Positions 49,935 to 59,793 are shown, counted from the stretch's first letter. The stretch: 64,000 nucleotides of DNA from Curvibacter soli (GCF_029211125.1 NZ_JARGEN010000012.1:43791-107790), one strand, 5' to 3'. The notes: generated by a model not told the origin, from the sequence alone. Made by a program: numbers and translations.

Positions 49935-51452
49935 ATGGACATCCTCAACGCACTCCTGCACGGCTTCGCCGCGGCCATCACGCCGATCAACCTGCTCTGG
50001 GCGCTGTTCGGCTGCGCGCTGGGCACGGCGGTCGGCGTGCTGCCGGGCATCGGCCCGGCGGTGGCCGTGGCCATGCTGCTGCCCATCACGGCCAAGGTGG
50101 ACGTAACCGCCTCGATGATCTTCTTTTCGGGCATCTACTACGGCGCCATGTACGGCGGCTCCACCACCTCCATCCTGCTCAACACGCCGGGCGAGACAGC
50201 CAGCATGGTGACGGCGATGGAGGGCAACAAGATGGCCAAGAGCGGGCGCGCCGGCGCGGCGCTGGCCACATCGGCCATCGGCTCGTTCGTGGCCGGCACC
50301 GTCGCGACCGTGGTGGTCACGCTGTTCGCGCCCTACGTGGCCGACTTCGCCGTCAAGCTCGGGCCGCCCGAATACTTCCTGCTCATGGTGCTGGCCTTCA
50401 CCACCGTCAGCGCGGTGCTGGGGCAGAGCGCGCTGCGCGGGCTGACCGCGCTGTTCCTGGGCCTGGCCGCGGGCTGCGTGGGCATGGACCAAATCTCGGG
50501 CCAGGGGCGCTACACGGGCGGCATTCCGGAGCTGCTCGACGGCATCGAGATCGTGCTCGTGGCCGTGGGCCTGTTCGCCGTGGCCGAGGTGCTGTACGCG
50601 GCGCTGTACGAGGGCCGCGTGGTCGAGGGACGCAACCGCATGAGCCGCGTACACATGACCGCGCGCGACTGGCGGCGCTCCATCCCCGCGTGGCTGCGCG
50701 GCACGGCCATTGGCACGCCGTTCGGCTGCATCCCGGCGGGCGGCACCGAGATCCCGACCTTCCTGAGCTATGCCACCGAGAAGAAGCTCGCCAAGGGAGA
50801 GGATCGGGCCGAGTTTGGCACCGTCGGCGCCATCGAGGGCGTGGCCGGGCCCGAGGCGGCCAACAACGCCACGGTGACGGCAGCGCTGATCCCGCTGCTC
50901 ACGCTGGGCATCCCGACGAGCAACACCACGGCCATCCTGCTCGGCGCGTTCCAGAACTACGGCATCCAGCCCGGGCCGCAGCTCTTCACCACCTCGGCGG
51001 CGCTGGTGTGGGCGCTGATCGCCTCGCTCTACATCGGCAACGTGATGCTGCTGGTGCTCAACCTGCCGATGGTGGGCCTGTGGGTCAAGCTGCTCAAGAT
51101 TCCCAAGCCGCAGTTGTACGCGGGCATCCTGATCTTCGCCACCGTGGGCGCCTACGGCATGCGGCAGAGCGCGTTCGATCTGTTTCTGCTCTATGCCATG
51201 GGCGTGCTCGGCGTGGTGATGCGGCGCTTCGATTTCCCCACGGCGCCTGTGGTGGTCGGCATGATCCTCGGGCCGTTGGCCGAGGCGCAGATGCGCAACG
51301 CCATGTCCATCGGCGAGGGCAGCGCTGCAGTGTTCGTGCAGCGGCCCATGTCGCTCGCGCTGATCGTCGTCGTGGCGGCGGTGCTGCTGCTGCCGCGCCT
51401 GCTGCGGGTCTGGGCGGCGCGGCGGCGCCTGCCGGCCACGCACGCAGCCTGA
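49935..51452 (+). CDS. tctA: tripartite tricarboxylate transporter large membrane subunit (TctA)
   Basis: 505 aa with ~12 transmembrane helices. Signature blocks: [20 protein letters not shown] (residues ~35-54), [40 protein letters not shown], and [20 protein letters not shown]. It forms the cation-driven channel. Last gene of tctCBA, followed by MITE copy C. Confidence 0.96.
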   Translation: MDILNALLHGFAAAITPINLLWALFGCALGTAVGVLPGIGPAVAVAMLLPITAKVDVTASMIFFSGIYYGAMYGGSTTSILLNTPGETASMVTAMEGNKMAKSGRAGAALATSAIGSFVAGTVATVVVTLFAPYVADFAVKLGPPEYFLLMVLAFTTVSAVLGQSALRGLTALFLGLAAGCVGMDQISGQGRYTGGIPELLDGIEIVLVAVGLFAVAEVLYAALYEGRVVEGRNRMSRVHMTARDWRRSIPAWLRGTAIGTPFGCIPAGGTEIPTFLSYATEKKLAKGEDRAEFGTVGAIEGVAGPEAANNATVTAALIPLLTLGIPTSNTTAILLGAFQNYGIQPGPQLFTTSAALVWALIASLYIGNVMLLVLNLPMVGLWVKLLKIPKPQLYAGILIFATVGAYGMRQSAFDLFLLYAMGVLGVVMRRFDFPTAPVVVGMILGPLAEAQMRNAMSIGEGSAAVFVQRPMSLALIVVVAAVLLLPRLLRVWAARRRLPATHAA

Positions 51453-51508
51453 TGCGGCTTGCCTGCGCTGTCGGCGCGCCTGCGTGCCGCAGGGCGCGCC
51501 GGGTTCCG

Positions 51509-51752
51509 GTCAGCCTAGAAACGGCAGTTGGATGCGCCTGCCGGTGCCGTGATCGGGGTGCCAGGCAAGGCGCGACGACGCGGCGGGCTACTGCCCGCAA
51601 GGATGAGCAACGCCGCATGGCGCGCCGAGCACGGTGCTGGCAGGTGCATAGCGCTCTCACCCATGAGGTGAACGCCATCGAAGCCGTCAACGCTTGATTT
51701 CATGCGGCTTGTCAAGGGATACAAAGCGGTCAACTGCCGTTTCTAGGGTCAG
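51509..51752. mobile_element. MITE-like element, copy C, at the GST stop codon
   Basis: A 234-bp element (51514-51747) with perfect 17-bp inverted repeats CCTAGAAACGGCAGTTG (51514-51530) and its complement (51731-51747). Target duplication GTCAG at 51509-51513 and 51748-51752; the right copy includes the TCA that is the GST stop codon on the minus strand. Interior closely matches copy A, including the 26-codon frame (51617-51697), although the Shine-Dalgarno reads AAGGATGAG. No transposase. Confidence 0.87.
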
Positions 51753-52453
51753 TCGGCGCCCGGCACGTCCAGCCCTTTGCGCACCGCGGGCCGCGCCGCG
51801 AACGCGTCGAGCGCGCGGCGCACATGGGCGAAGCCGTCGAAGCCCACGATCTCGCCCGCGCCGTAGAAGCCCACGAGGTTGCGCACCCACGGGAACACGG
51901 CGATGTCGGCGATGGTGTAGTCGCCGCCCATGATCCATTCGCGGCCCGCGAGCCGCTGGTCGAGCACGCCGAGCAGGCGGCGCGATTCGGCCGCGTAGCG
52001 GTCGCGCGGGCGCTTGTCCTCGTAGTCCTTGCCCGCGAACCGGTGGAAGAAGCCGAGCTGGCCGAACATCGGCCCCACGCCGCCCACCTGCCACATCAGC
52101 CACTGGATGGTCTCGTAGCGGGCAGCGGCGTCCTGCGGCGCGAAGCGGCCTGTCTTGTCGGCCAGGTAGAGCAGGATGGCGCCCGACTCGAACAGCGCCA
52201 GCGGCCGCCCGCCCGGGCCGTCGGGGTCGAGGATGGCCGGGATCTTGTTGTTCGGGCTCAGCGACAGGAACTCGGGCGAGAACTGGTCGTTGCTGTCGAA
52301 CGCCACGCGGTGCGCCTCGTAGGGCAGGCCGGTTTCCTCCAGCATGATCGACACCTTCACGCCGTTGGGCGTGGGCAGCGAATAGAGCTGCAGGCGCTCG
52401 GGGTGGCGCGCGGGCCACTTGCGGGTGATGGGAAAGTCGGACAGCGGGTTCAT
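51749..52453 (-). CDS. glutathione S-transferase family protein (YfcG/YghU-like)
   Basis: 234 aa. N-terminal thioredoxin-like domain with [20 protein letters not shown] (residues ~21-40), typical of nu-class GSTs (YghU/YfcG), which act as disulfide reductases. [15 protein letters not shown] and [18 protein letters not shown] form the glutathione site, then a helical C-terminal domain ([20 protein letters not shown]). The start overlaps the hemH stop (ATGA). The stop codon lies in the target duplication of MITE C. Confidence 0.9.
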   Translation of the reverse strand: MNPLSDFPITRKWPARHPERLQLYSLPTPNGVKVSIMLEETGLPYEAHRVAFDSNDQFSPEFLSLSPNNKIPAILDPDGPGGRPLALFESGAILLYLADKTGRFAPQDAAARYETIQWLMWQVGGVGPMFGQLGFFHRFAGKDYEDKRPRDRYAAESRRLLGVLDQRLAGREWIMGGDYTIADIAVFPWVRNLVGFYGAGEIVGFDGFAHVRRALDAFAARPAVRKGLDVPGAD

Positions 52454-53490
52454 GGTGCGGTGTTTTCCGTGGTGGGTTGGGGGGCGTATTCCCAGCCGCC
52501 GAGGTGCTCCTGCGCGATCGCGCCGAGCGCGTCGATCCAGGCGGGGCTGTCGTTGAGGCACGGGACGTAGCGGAACTCCTGCCCGCCCGCGCGCAGGAAG
52601 GCGGCGCGGACTTCGATGTTGATCTCCTCCAGCGTCTCCAGACAGTCGCTCGTGAAGCCGGGGCACATCACGTCCACGCGCCGCGTGCCGCCCTGGGCCA
52701 GCGCGACCAGCGTGGGCTCGGTGTAGGGCTCCAGCCAGCGGGCCTTGCCGAAGCGCGACTGGAACGTGACGCGCACGCGGTCCGCCGCCAGCCCCAGCGC
52801 CTGCCCCAGCAGAGCCGCCGTCGCCAGGCATTCGCGCTGGTAGGGGTCGCCCAGGCGCACGGTGCGCTCGGGAATGCCGTGGAAGCTCATCACCAGCACA
52901 TCGGCCGGGCCGCCTTCGCGCAGCCAGTGCTGGCGCACGCTCTGCGCCAGCGCGGCGATGTAGCTGGGATGGTCGTGGTAGCCGTTGACGAAACGCAGCT
53001 CCGGCAGCCGGCGCGTGCGCCGTGCCCAGGCATACACCGCGTCGGCCACGCTGGCCGTGGTGGTGCCCGAGTACTGCGGGTACAGCGGCAGCACCAGCAC
53101 GCGCTCGATGCCCTCGGCCATGAGGGCGTCGAGCTGCGACGCGACGGACGGCTGCCCATAGCGCATGGCGTGGCGCACCTGCGTGCGCAGGCCCGCCTCG
53201 CCCAGCCAGCCGCGCAGCAGCACGGCCTGCCTGGCGGTCCAAACGGCGAGCGGCGAGCCCTCGGGCGTCCAGATGCTGGCGTACTTGGCGGCGGATTTCG
53301 CGGGCCGCGTGCGCAGGATGACGCCATGCAGGATGGGGCGCCACAGCACGGGTGGAATCTCCACCACGCGCGGGTCGGACAGGAACTGCGCCAGATAGCG
53401 CCGCAACGCCGGCGCGGTGGGCGCGTCGGGCGTGCCGAGGTTGCACAGCAGTACGGCGGCGCGAATGGCGGGTGGGGTTGTCGAGGGCAT
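52450..53490 (-). CDS. hemH: ferrochelatase
   Basis: Inserts iron into protoporphyrin IX, last step of haem synthesis. 346 aa. [60 protein letters not shown] (catalytic His) and [19 protein letters not shown] (conserved His replaced by the usual GFTSDC/ET pattern) are all present. Encoded directly upstream of the GST gene. Confidence 0.96.
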   Translation of the reverse strand: MPSTTPPAIRAAVLLCNLGTPDAPTAPALRRYLAQFLSDPRVVEIPPVLWRPILHGVILRTRPAKSAAKYASIWTPEGSPLAVWTARQAVLLRGWLGEAGLRTQVRHAMRYGQPSVASQLDALMAEGIERVLVLPLYPQYSGTTTASVADAVYAWARRTRRLPELRFVNGYHDHPSYIAALAQSVRQHWLREGGPADVLVMSFHGIPERTVRLGDPYQRECLATAALLGQALGLAADRVRVTFQSRFGKARWLEPYTEPTLVALAQGGTRRVDVMCPGFTSDCLETLEEINIEVRAAFLRAGGQEFRYVPCLNDSPAWIDALGAIAQEHLGGWEYAPQPTTENTAP

Positions 53491-53532
53491 GGGCGGGGGG
53501 GCGAATTCGATGCGGTATTCTCCGTGAGAATC

Positions 53533-54225
53533 ATGCTCGACCTTGCCCGCATCCGCGCCATCACGCTGGACCTCGACGATACCCTGTGGCCCGTATGGCC
53601 CGCCATCGAGCGCGCGCAAGCGGTGCTGGCGCAATGGCTGCGAGCCCATGCGCCCGCGACCGCCGAGCGCTACCGCACGCCCGCGGCGCTGCGCGCCATC
53701 CGCGACCAGGTGGAGCGCGACCGCCCCGACCTGGGCCACGACCTGGGCGCGCTGCGGCGCGAATCCATCCGCCTGGCGCTGGCGCAGGCGGGCGACGACC
53801 CGGCGCTGGCCGAGCCCGCGTTCGCGCTGTTTTTTGCCGAGCGCCAGCGCGTGGATTTGTACGACGGTGCGCTGGACCTGCTGGCCTTCCTGTCGGCCCG
53901 CTACCCCGTGGTGGCGTTGTCCAACGGCAATGCCGACGTGCATGCGGTGGGCATCGGCCGGTATTTCGCCGCAGCGCTCAGCGCGTGTGAATTCGGCGTG
54001 GGCAAGCCCGACCCGCGCATCTTCCACGCTGCCGCGCGGGCCGCGGGCGTGGAGCCGCACGCGGTGCTGCACATCGGCGACGATGCCACGCTGGACGCGC
54101 AGGGCGCGCTGGGCGCGGGCATGCAGGCTGTATGGATCAACCGCACCGCGCAGCCCTGGCCACATGCCGGGCCGGCGCCCGCCACGGTGGACGGCCTGGG
54201 ACAGTTGCATGGCTTGCTGCGGTAA
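53533..54225 (+). CDS. HAD family hydrolase
   Basis: 230 aa, HAD superfamily subfamily IA. Motif [12 protein letters not shown] (nucleophile Asp, residues ~10-20), motif [10 protein letters not shown] (~130), motif III Lys in [13 protein letters not shown] (~160), motif [15 protein letters not shown] (~185). Resembles YigB-like FMN or sugar-phosphate phosphatases; substrate unknown. Divergent from hemH with a 42-nt gap. Confidence 0.9.
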   Translation: MLDLARIRAITLDLDDTLWPVWPAIERAQAVLAQWLRAHAPATAERYRTPAALRAIRDQVERDRPDLGHDLGALRRESIRLALAQAGDDPALAEPAFALFFAERQRVDLYDGALDLLAFLSARYPVVALSNGNADVHAVGIGRYFAAALSACEFGVGKPDPRIFHAAARAAGVEPHAVLHIGDDATLDAQGALGAGMQAVWINRTAQPWPHAGPAPATVDGLGQLHGLLR

Positions 54226-54246
54226 GGCGGCAGGTCGCATGCCTGA

Positions 54247-54292
54247 TGCTATCAAAAAAGTAGCTGCCAGCGCAATATCTACGGGCGCTAGT
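54247..54292 (-). repeat. dispersed palindromic repeat, copy 8
   Basis: TGCTATCAAAAAAGTAGCTG, CCAGCGCAATATCTACGGGC and GCTAGTG. Truncated at the GAGGCC end, where it runs directly into the long-hairpin element; the two share the CTAGTG junction. Confidence 0.75.
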
Positions 54293-54453
54293 GTAGTTTT
54301 CGATGCTTGGCGGCACAAATAAAAGCGATGCGTTTTGGCGCAGGGCAAGGCGCAAACCACAGCGATAGCCGTAGCTATCGCGAGGATTTGCAACGCCGCC
54401 ATGCGTCAAAAGGCGCGGTTTTATGTGCTGCTTAGCGTTGAACACTGCACTAG
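54288..54453. repeat. complete long-hairpin element (166 bp)
   Basis: The two halves are imperfect inverted repeats over nearly their whole length. The left starts CTAGTGTAGTTTTCGATGCT; the reverse complement of the right starts CTAGTGCAGTGTTCAACGCT. The centre is a perfect GCGATAGC-CGTA-GCTATCGC hairpin (54363-54382). Half copies occur at 33201-33277 and 57957-58032. It lies between the convergent HAD and hpnE genes and is followed by six T (54458-54463), so the transcript could act as a terminator. Mobile origin inferred. Confidence 0.75.
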
Positions 54454-54462
54454 AGCCTTTTT

Positions 54463-55779
54463 TCATTCAGAACCCGCAGCCACCGCCCGCGCCGCCTCGA
54501 TGCCGCTGCGCACCGCGCCTTCGAGCGTGGCCGGATAGGGGCCCTGCACGTAGTCGCCGCAGGCCAGCAGGCCGGGCGCGATGCGTGCGGCGGGCCGCCG
54601 CAGGCCGGGCGTGCAGGCGAAGGTGGCGCGCTTTTCCACCACCGTCTGCACGATGCGCGGCGCGGGCAGGCCCAGTTGCACCTGGGCCTGGCGCAGCACC
54701 TGGGCTTCCAGGGCGGCGCGCTCGCCTTCGAACGCGCTTGCCACGAACGCCAGCAGCCCTGCCGGGCCGCCGAGGTGGCCGCGGTCGAACACGAACTGCG
54801 CGGGCGCATCGGCGGCCTGGCGCAGCGCCAGCATCGGCAGCGGCAGGCACCGGGCCACGGCCTGGGCGTCGGCCTGGGCATATACGGTGGCGATGGCGGT
54901 GAAGGCCAGCGCCTGCGCGTCGTCGGCCCAGGCGTGCAGGGCGCCGGCATGCGGCGACTGCGCGCAGCCGCGCACGAGGCGGGCCGCTTCGGTGCTGGGC
55001 GTGGCCAGCAATACGGCGTCGAACTGCGCGCCGTCCACGCTCCAGCGCGTGCCGGCAGCCGCACCCATGGGCGCGATGGCCTGCACGCGCCGGCCCCATT
55101 GAACCGCGTGCCCGCGTTCGGCCAGCCATTGCGCCGCGCGGGCTGGGAACAGCGCGCCCAGGTCCACGCGCGGCAGCAGCAGATTGGAGCCGCCGCGCCC
55201 GCTGAACAAGCCGTCCTGCAGTACGCGCAGGAACACCGCGCCGCTGGCGGCCTGGGCCGGCGTGTTGAGGGCGGAGACGCAGAGCGGCTCGATGAATTCG
55301 TGCAGCAGCCGCGCCGGCAGGCCCGCGCACAACCGCGCCACCGACGTTTCGGGGCTGCAGCGGAAACCGCGCAGGCGCCAGGCCGCCGCCGCGCGCAGCA
55401 GCGCCAGCCGCTCGCGCGCCGTCCAGCCGCGCGCGCGCAGGATGCCCGCGATCGCATCCCAGGGCGGGGCCAGGTCGGGCAGCGCAAGCCCGCTGCCATC
55501 GGGAAACACGAGCGCCAGCGGCAGGCGCAGCAGCGCCGTGCCAGGTTCCACGCCCACCGCGCGCATGAGCCGCAGGCATTCGGCATAGGCGCCGATCAGG
55601 ATGTGCTGGCCGTTGTCGAGCGTGAGCGGCGCGCCATCGTCATCATGGTCTAGAACGGCCCTGGCGCGCCCCCCGGCTGTGCGGGTTGCTTCGAAAACCG
55701 TAGCGCCATGGCCGGCCCGCACCGCCGTCACGGCCGCCGCCATGCCGGCCCAGCCGGCGCCGACGATGGCGATGTTCAT
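54463..55779 (-). CDS. hpnE: hydroxysqualene dehydroxylase HpnE
   Basis: FAD-dependent enzyme reducing hydroxysqualene to squalene. 438 aa. Amine-oxidase-type FAD site NIAIVGAGWAGMAAAVTAVR and ATRTAGGRARAV; LDNGQHILIGAYAECL; C-terminal LLACGDYVQGPYPATLEGAV with the second FAD contact. Third gene of the minus-strand hpnC-hpnD-hpnE set converting farnesyl diphosphate to squalene. Repeat G copy 2 fills the gap to hpnD. Confidence 0.93.
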   Translation of the reverse strand: MNIAIVGAGWAGMAAAVTAVRAGHGATVFEATRTAGGRARAVLDHDDDGAPLTLDNGQHILIGAYAECLRLMRAVGVEPGTALLRLPLALVFPDGSGLALPDLAPPWDAIAGILRARGWTARERLALLRAAAAWRLRGFRCSPETSVARLCAGLPARLLHEFIEPLCVSALNTPAQAASGAVFLRVLQDGLFSGRGGSNLLLPRVDLGALFPARAAQWLAERGHAVQWGRRVQAIAPMGAAAGTRWSVDGAQFDAVLLATPSTEAARLVRGCAQSPHAGALHAWADDAQALAFTAIATVYAQADAQAVARCLPLPMLALRQAADAPAQFVFDRGHLGGPAGLLAFVASAFEGERAALEAQVLRQAQVQLGLPAPRIVQTVVEKRATFACTPGLRRPAARIAPGLLACGDYVQGPYPATLEGAVRSGIEAARAVAAGSE

Positions 55780-55816
55780 GGAGCGCAGGCCGCAGCGGCG
55801 GTCTGCCTGACGGGAG

Positions 55817-55928
55817 GTTTCGCCGCCGGGCTGCCCGAAGGCGAAATGCGGCCCCAAGGCCAAGCGAAGCGCAGGGCACGCCTGCGCTTGGGGGCAGGCA
55901 GCGACACGAAGTGCGCGACCGTGGGGGT
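55817..55928 (+). repeat. ~110-bp repeat G, copy 2 (between hpnE and hpnD)
   Basis: Matches 33303-33412 in the same order of blocks (CGCCGCCGGGC, GCCCCAAGGCC, AAGCGCAGG, CACGCCTGCGCT, GGGGGCAG, GACACGAAGTGC). On the minus strand it occupies the hpnD-hpnE intergenic gap, which is otherwise without features. Confidence 0.7.
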
Positions 55929-56785
55929 CATAACCTGCCGAGTGCCTGGACCTTCCAGGCCAGCCACAGCTTGCGCAGCGGTGTGAGCGCGATGCGCTGG
56001 TGCAGCACCTGGAAATCGTCGCGCTCGATCTCGCGCAGCAGCGTGCGGTAGATGCTGGCCATCATCAGGCCGGGCTTTTGCGTCCGGCGCTCGCTGGCGG
56101 GCAGCAGGGCCAGGGCCTCGTCGTACAGGCGGTGCGCGCGCTCGGCCTGGAAGCGCATGAGGGCGGTGAAGCGCTCGGAATAGGTGCGCTGGAGGATCTC
56201 GTGCGCCTTCACGTCGAACTGCTGCAACTCGCTGACCGGCAGGTAGATGCGCCCGCGCAGCGCGTCCTCGCCCACGTCGCGGATGATGTTGGTGAGCTGG
56301 AAGGCCAGGCCCAGCCGGTGCGCATATTCGGTGGTACGGGCGTCGGCCTGGCCGAAGATGCGCGCGGCCACCTCGCCCACGATGCCGGCCACCAGGTGGC
56401 AGTAGCGCGAGAGGCCCGCGAAGTCGAGGTAGCGGGTCTGCTCCAGGTCCATCTGGCAGCCCTGCACCACGGCGTGCAGGTGGGCGGCCTCGATGCCGTA
56501 CTCCGTCGCGTGGGGCATCAGCGCCTTGAGCACCGGGTGGCTGGGCTGGCCGCGGTAGGCCTGGGCGACCTCGCCATCCCACCAGGCCAGCTTGGTGCGC
56601 GCCACGCCGGGGTCTTGCGCGTCGTCCACCACGTCGTCCACCTCGCGGCAGAACGCATAGAACGCCGTGATGGCCGCGCGGCGGGCCGGGGGCAGGAACA
56701 GGAAGGCGTAATAGAAGCTGCTGCCGGAGGCTGCGGCTTTCTGCTGGACGTACTGCTCGGGGGTCATCGGCGGGAATTGTCCCAT
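55928..56785 (-). CDS. hpnD: presqualene diphosphate synthase HpnD
   Basis: Condenses two farnesyl diphosphates to presqualene diphosphate. 285 aa, squalene/phytoene synthase fold. Aspartate motifs: FYAFCREVDDVVDDAQDP (~residues 42-59) and AFQLTNIIRDVGEDALRGRI (~162-181), plus VVQGCQMDLEQTRY. The start at MGQFPPMTPEQY could be six codons later. Preceded by a 253-nt gap from hpnC. Confidence 0.93.
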   Translation of the reverse strand: MGQFPPMTPEQYVQQKAAASGSSFYYAFLFLPPARRAAITAFYAFCREVDDVVDDAQDPGVARTKLAWWDGEVAQAYRGQPSHPVLKALMPHATEYGIEAAHLHAVVQGCQMDLEQTRYLDFAGLSRYCHLVAGIVGEVAARIFGQADARTTEYAHRLGLAFQLTNIIRDVGEDALRGRIYLPVSELQQFDVKAHEILQRTYSERFTALMRFQAERAHRLYDEALALLPASERRTQKPGLMMASIYRTLLREIERDDFQVLHQRIALTPLRKLWLAWKVQALGRL

Positions 56786-57038
56786 GGCGGGGTGGTGGTG
56801 CCGGCGCGGGCGGTTTGGGCATTTTTTAGGCTTGTGGTGCCCATGGAATAAGCGCTGACAGCTATCTTTCTTGAGTGAGCCGACAGGGGCGGCCCGTGCC
56901 CGTGTGGAGCGCATTCAGCCTGCCGCGCGCACCATGTGGGCGGGGCGCTTCTTGCCTTGCGGGGCCGACAGCGGGCTGGTGAGTTGCTGGTAGCGCCGGA
57001 ACAGAAAGGCGCGGTCATCTTGCCGGTGGCCCGCAGGC
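56786..57038. other. hpnC-hpnD gap with a dispersed repeat and a possible coding relic
   Basis: 253 nt. 56818-56875 is a dispersed repeat copy. On the minus strand, from about 57040 down to ~56918, one frame is open with a protein-like ending (DDRAFLFRRYQQLTSPLSAP, QGKKRPAHMVRAAG, stop) but has no start codon. It may be a fragment of a lost gene or chance in GC-rich DNA. Confidence 0.35.
56818..56875 (+). repeat. dispersed palindromic repeat, copy 9
   Basis: TTTTTTAGGCTTGTGGTGCC, CATGGAATAAGCGCTGACAG, CTATCTTTCTTGAG. The first AGCGC block has decayed but GCGCTGACAGCTATC is intact. Intergenic between hpnC and hpnD. Confidence 0.65.
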
Positions 57039-57905
57039 TTACATCACCGCAGCGCGCCAGAGCATCACCACCCAGTCGCGCCGGCGCAGCGTGGGGCGCG
57101 ATTGCAGTGTCGTATAGCCCTGGGCCGCGATGCGGTCGAGGATGCGCAGGCCGCCTTGCACCACTAGGCGCAGTTCCCAGCCCGCGCGGCCCGGCAGCCG
57201 GTGCACAAGTTGCATGCCTTTTTGCATGGTAGCGCTCGACCAGTCTGCGCTTGCAGCTATCAATTCAATAGTTTGAGGGGTGCTGCGCCGGGCGCACAGG
57301 TCGGCGAGCGGCACGCCGTGGGCGGCGCGGTCCTGCGCGTTCAGGTAGTGGCGCCCGCGCGGGATGTCCACACTCAGGTCTTGCCAGAAGTTGATGAGTT
57401 GCAGCGCGGTGCAGATGGCGTCGCTCTGCGCCAGGGCTGCTTGGTCGTGCACGCCGTACAGGTGCAGCAGCAGGCGGCCCACGGGGTTGGCCGAGCGGCG
57501 GCAGTAGTCGAGCAGTTCGGCGCGATCGGCATAGCCGGCGCCGTCGCGGGTTTTCTCCACGTCCTGCATGAAGGCGCCGAGCAGGTCGGCCAGCAGGGGC
57601 ACGGGCAGGGCGTGGGTGCGTAGCGCGGCATGCAGCGGCCCGAAGACGCCGGCCCAGCGCGCTGATGGCGGCAGGCCCTGCGCGATGGCGTCGAGGTCGG
57701 CGCGGTAGGCGGCCAGATCCGCCAGGCGCTGGGTGGGGGACGCGTCGCCCTCGTCGGCGATGTCGTCCGCCGTGCGGGCAAAGCCATAGATCGCGGTGAT
57801 GGGCGCGCGCAGGCGCGGCGGGCACAGCCACGAGGCGACGGGGAAGTTCTCGTAGTGGCCGGCGGTGGCTTCGGGTCTCTGGGGATGGGCGGGGGGAGAG
57901 TTCAC
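57039..57905 (-). CDS. hpnC: hydroxysqualene synthase HpnC
   Basis: Converts presqualene diphosphate to hydroxysqualene. 288 aa, same fold as HpnD. First aspartate region AIYGFARTADDIADEGDASP (~residues 38-57), second TALQLINFWQDLSVDIPRGR (~164-183), and AELLDYCRRSANPVGRLLLH. GTG start. A dispersed repeat (57218-57274) is read in frame as TIELIAASADWSSATMQK, in opposite orientation to most coding copies. First gene of the set; hopene cyclase is not in the window. Confidence 0.92.
   Translation of the reverse strand: MNSPPAHPQRPEATAGHYENFPVASWLCPPRLRAPITAIYGFARTADDIADEGDASPTQRLADLAAYRADLDAIAQGLPPSARWAGVFGPLHAALRTHALPVPLLADLLGAFMQDVEKTRDGAGYADRAELLDYCRRSANPVGRLLLHLYGVHDQAALAQSDAICTALQLINFWQDLSVDIPRGRHYLNAQDRAAHGVPLADLCARRSTPQTIELIAASADWSSATMQKGMQLVHRLPGRAGWELRLVVQGGLRILDRIAAQGYTTLQSRPTLRRRDWVVMLWRAAVM
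57218..57274 (+). repeat. dispersed palindromic repeat, copy 10, inside hpnC
   Basis: CTTTTTGCATGGTAGCGCTC, GACCAGTCTGCGCTTGCAGC, TATCAATTCAATAG. The gene reads the complementary strand, so the encoded peptide differs from copies in dxr, lpxB, SpoU and DUF4149. Confidence 0.75.
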
Positions 57906-57956
57906 CCGCAGGATTGTCGCTTGACGGTCCGGCGCGGGTGCCTCTGGACTACTATC

Positions 57957-58032
57957 GTGCAGTGTTCGATGCTTGGCGGCAACAATAAAAGCGATGTGTC
58001 TTGGCGCAGGGCAAGGCGCAAAGCACAGCGAT
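57957..58032 (+). repeat. half-copy of the long-hairpin element (upstream of tRNA-Leu)
   Basis: GTGCAGTGTTCGATGCTTGG, GCGATGTGTCTTGGCGCAGG, GCAAGGCGCAAAGCACAGCG: the left arm of the element at 54288-54453, ending at about the centre of its palindrome. It is fused to the 5' side of an adaptor-protein fragment. Confidence 0.8.
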
Positions 58033-58272
58033 ACTGGCTGCCTGCTCGCGCCCCGCGCCGGTGGAAGAGCCCTTGCGGGCTGTCAAGCTGCTGACCGTGG
58101 GCCTGGGCAGCTACGGCGCGCAGCGCGAATACGAGGGCGATGTGAAGGCGCGCGTGGAAAGTCGGCTGGGCTGTCGCGTGGCCGGCAAGATCGTGAAGCG
58201 CCAGGCCGAGCTGGGCCAACGTGTGAAGGCGGGCGACGTGCTGGCGCAACTCGACGCGGCGAGGCGAGTCGG
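58033..58272 (+). pseudogene. fragment of an RND-type periplasmic adaptor (HlyD/AcrA family)
   Basis: Encodes LAACSRPAPVEEPLRAVKLL, the tail of a lipoprotein signal (LAAC) and the linker. Then SRLGCRVAGKIVKRQAELGQ and RVKAGDVLAQLDA, the lipoyl/biotinyl half-motif of membrane-fusion proteins. About 75 of ~370 residues remain. The start of the signal peptide is replaced by the half-hairpin repeat, and the 3' side is cut before the tRNA-Leu promoter region. No permease gene follows. The remaining nucleotides to 58361 hold only the presumed tRNA promoter. Confidence 0.75.
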
Positions 58273-58361
58273 CGGAAGCCCGAGATTAAGCAGTTAAAAT
58301 CTAAGGTTGACCTTGTTCATCCGGGCGGAGCCTTTGCGGCGCTGCCCGGCCCTGATAGACC

Positions 58362-58448
58362 GCGCGGGTGGCGAAATTGGTAGACGCACCAGGTTTAGGT
58401 CCTGACGCCAGCAATGGTGTGCCGGTTCGAGTCCGGCTCCGCGCACCA
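58362..58448 (+). tRNA. tRNA-Leu (anticodon TAG)
   Basis: Acceptor GCGCGGG/CCGCGCA region, GGCGAAATTGGTAGACGC D arm, anticodon arm around TTTAGGT (anticodon UAG, reading CUA and CUG), class II variable arm, T arm GGTTCGAGTCC, encoded CCA. Lies 28 nt before tig, the conserved Burkholderiales position, and may be cotranscribed. A TAAAAT at 58295-58300 is a possible -10. Confidence 0.96.
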
Positions 58449-58476
58449 TAGACCCCGAAGCAAGCAGAGAACCACC

Positions 58477-59793
58477 ATGGCCGTAAATGTCGAAACCCTT
58501 GAGAAGCTGGAGCGCAAGATCACGCTGACGCTGCCAGTCACCGCGATCCAGTCCGAAGTGGACTCGCGCCTCAAGCGCCTTGCCCGTACCGTCAAGATGG
58601 ACGGCTTCCGGCCCGGCAAGGTGCCGCTGAACGTCGTGGCCCAGCGCTACGGCTATTCCGTGCAGTATGAAGTGCTTAACGACAAGGTGGGCCAGGCTTT
58701 CGCCAGCGCCGCCAACGAGGCGCAATTGCGCGTTGCGGGCCAGCCCCGGATCACCGAGAAGGACGACGCGCCCGAGGGCGAAATGACGTTCGACGCGGTG
58801 TTCGAGGTCTATCCAGAGGTGAAGATCGGCGACCTGTCGGCGGCCGAGGTGGAAAAGCTTTCCACCGAGGTGACGGACGCCGCCGTCGACAAGACGCTTG
58901 AAATCCTGCGCATGCAGCGCCGCACCTTCGCGCAGCGTGCGCAGGATGCCGCCGCCCAGGATGGCGACCGCGTGACGGTGGACTTCGAAGGCAAGATCGA
59001 TGGCGAGCCCTTCGGCGGCGGCAAGGCGGAGGGCTTCCAGTTCCTGGTCGGCGAAGGCCGGATGCTCAAGGAGTTCGAGGATGCGGTGCGCGGCATGAAG
59101 TCCGGCGAGAGCAAGACTTTCCCGCTGGCTTTTCCTGCCGATTACCACGGCAAGGATGTGGCGGGCAAGCAGGCCGATTTTCTGGTGACCGTGAAGAAGA
59201 TCGAGGCGGCGCATCTGCCTGAAGTGAATGAAGCGCTGGCGAAGTCCCTGGGCATCGCCGAGGGCACGGTGGAAGCCCTGCGCATCGACATCAAGAAAAA
59301 CCTTGAGCGCGAAGTGAAGTTCCGCTTGCTGTCGCGCAACAAGAATGCGGTGATGGAGGCGTTGTTGTCCAAGGCCGAACTGGACCTGCCCAACGCCAGC
59401 GTGCAGGCCGAACTGGAGCGCATGGTGGAAAACGCGCGTGCCGACCTGAGGCAGCGCGGCATCAAGGACGCCGACAAGGCGCCGATCCCCGAAGACATGT
59501 TCCGCCCGCAGGCCGAGCGCCGTGTGCGCCTGGGGCTGGTGGTGGCCGAGCTCGTGCGTGCGAACAACCTGCAGGCCAAGCCTGAGCAGATCAAGGCGCA
59601 TGTCGAGGATCTGGCTTCCAGCTATGAAAAGCCCGCCGACGTGGTGCGCTGGTATTTCGGCAACAACCAGCGGCTGGCCGAGGTGGAAGCCATGGTCATC
59701 GAGAACAACGTGACCGATTTCGTGCTGGGCCAGGCCAAGGTAGTGGACAAGGCCGTGTCGTTCGACGAACTGATGGGCCAACAACAGGGCTGA
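58477..59793 (+). CDS. tig: trigger factor
   Basis: Ribosome-bound chaperone and prolyl isomerase, 438 aa. N-terminal ribosome-binding domain with the GFRPGKVP loop (residues ~43-50, the contact with L23), FKBP-type domain ([20 protein letters not shown]... and [13 protein letters not shown]), C-terminal helical arms. Located upstream of clpP as usual. Confidence 0.97.
   Translation: MAVNVETLEKLERKITLTLPVTAIQSEVDSRLKRLARTVKMDGFRPGKVPLNVVAQRYGYSVQYEVLNDKVGQAFASAANEAQLRVAGQPRITEKDDAPEGEMTFDAVFEVYPEVKIGDLSAAEVEKLSTEVTDAAVDKTLEILRMQRRTFAQRAQDAAAQDGDRVTVDFEGKIDGEPFGGGKAEGFQFLVGEGRMLKEFEDAVRGMKSGESKTFPLAFPADYHGKDVAGKQADFLVTVKKIEAAHLPEVNEALAKSLGIAEGTVEALRIDIKKNLEREVKFRLLSRNKNAVMEALLSKAELDLPNASVQAELERMVENARADLRQRGIKDADKAPIPEDMFRPQAERRVRLGLVVAELVRANNLQAKPEQIKAHVEDLASSYEKPADVVRWYFGNNQRLAEVEAMVIENNVTDFVLGQAKVVDKAVSFDELMGQQQG

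Noticed and set aside
56918-57040. Open minus-strand segment DDRAFLFRRYQQL... as a gene between hpnC and hpnD
   Set aside because: No start codon, under 45 codons, and not recognisable as a family. Kept only as a possible relic.
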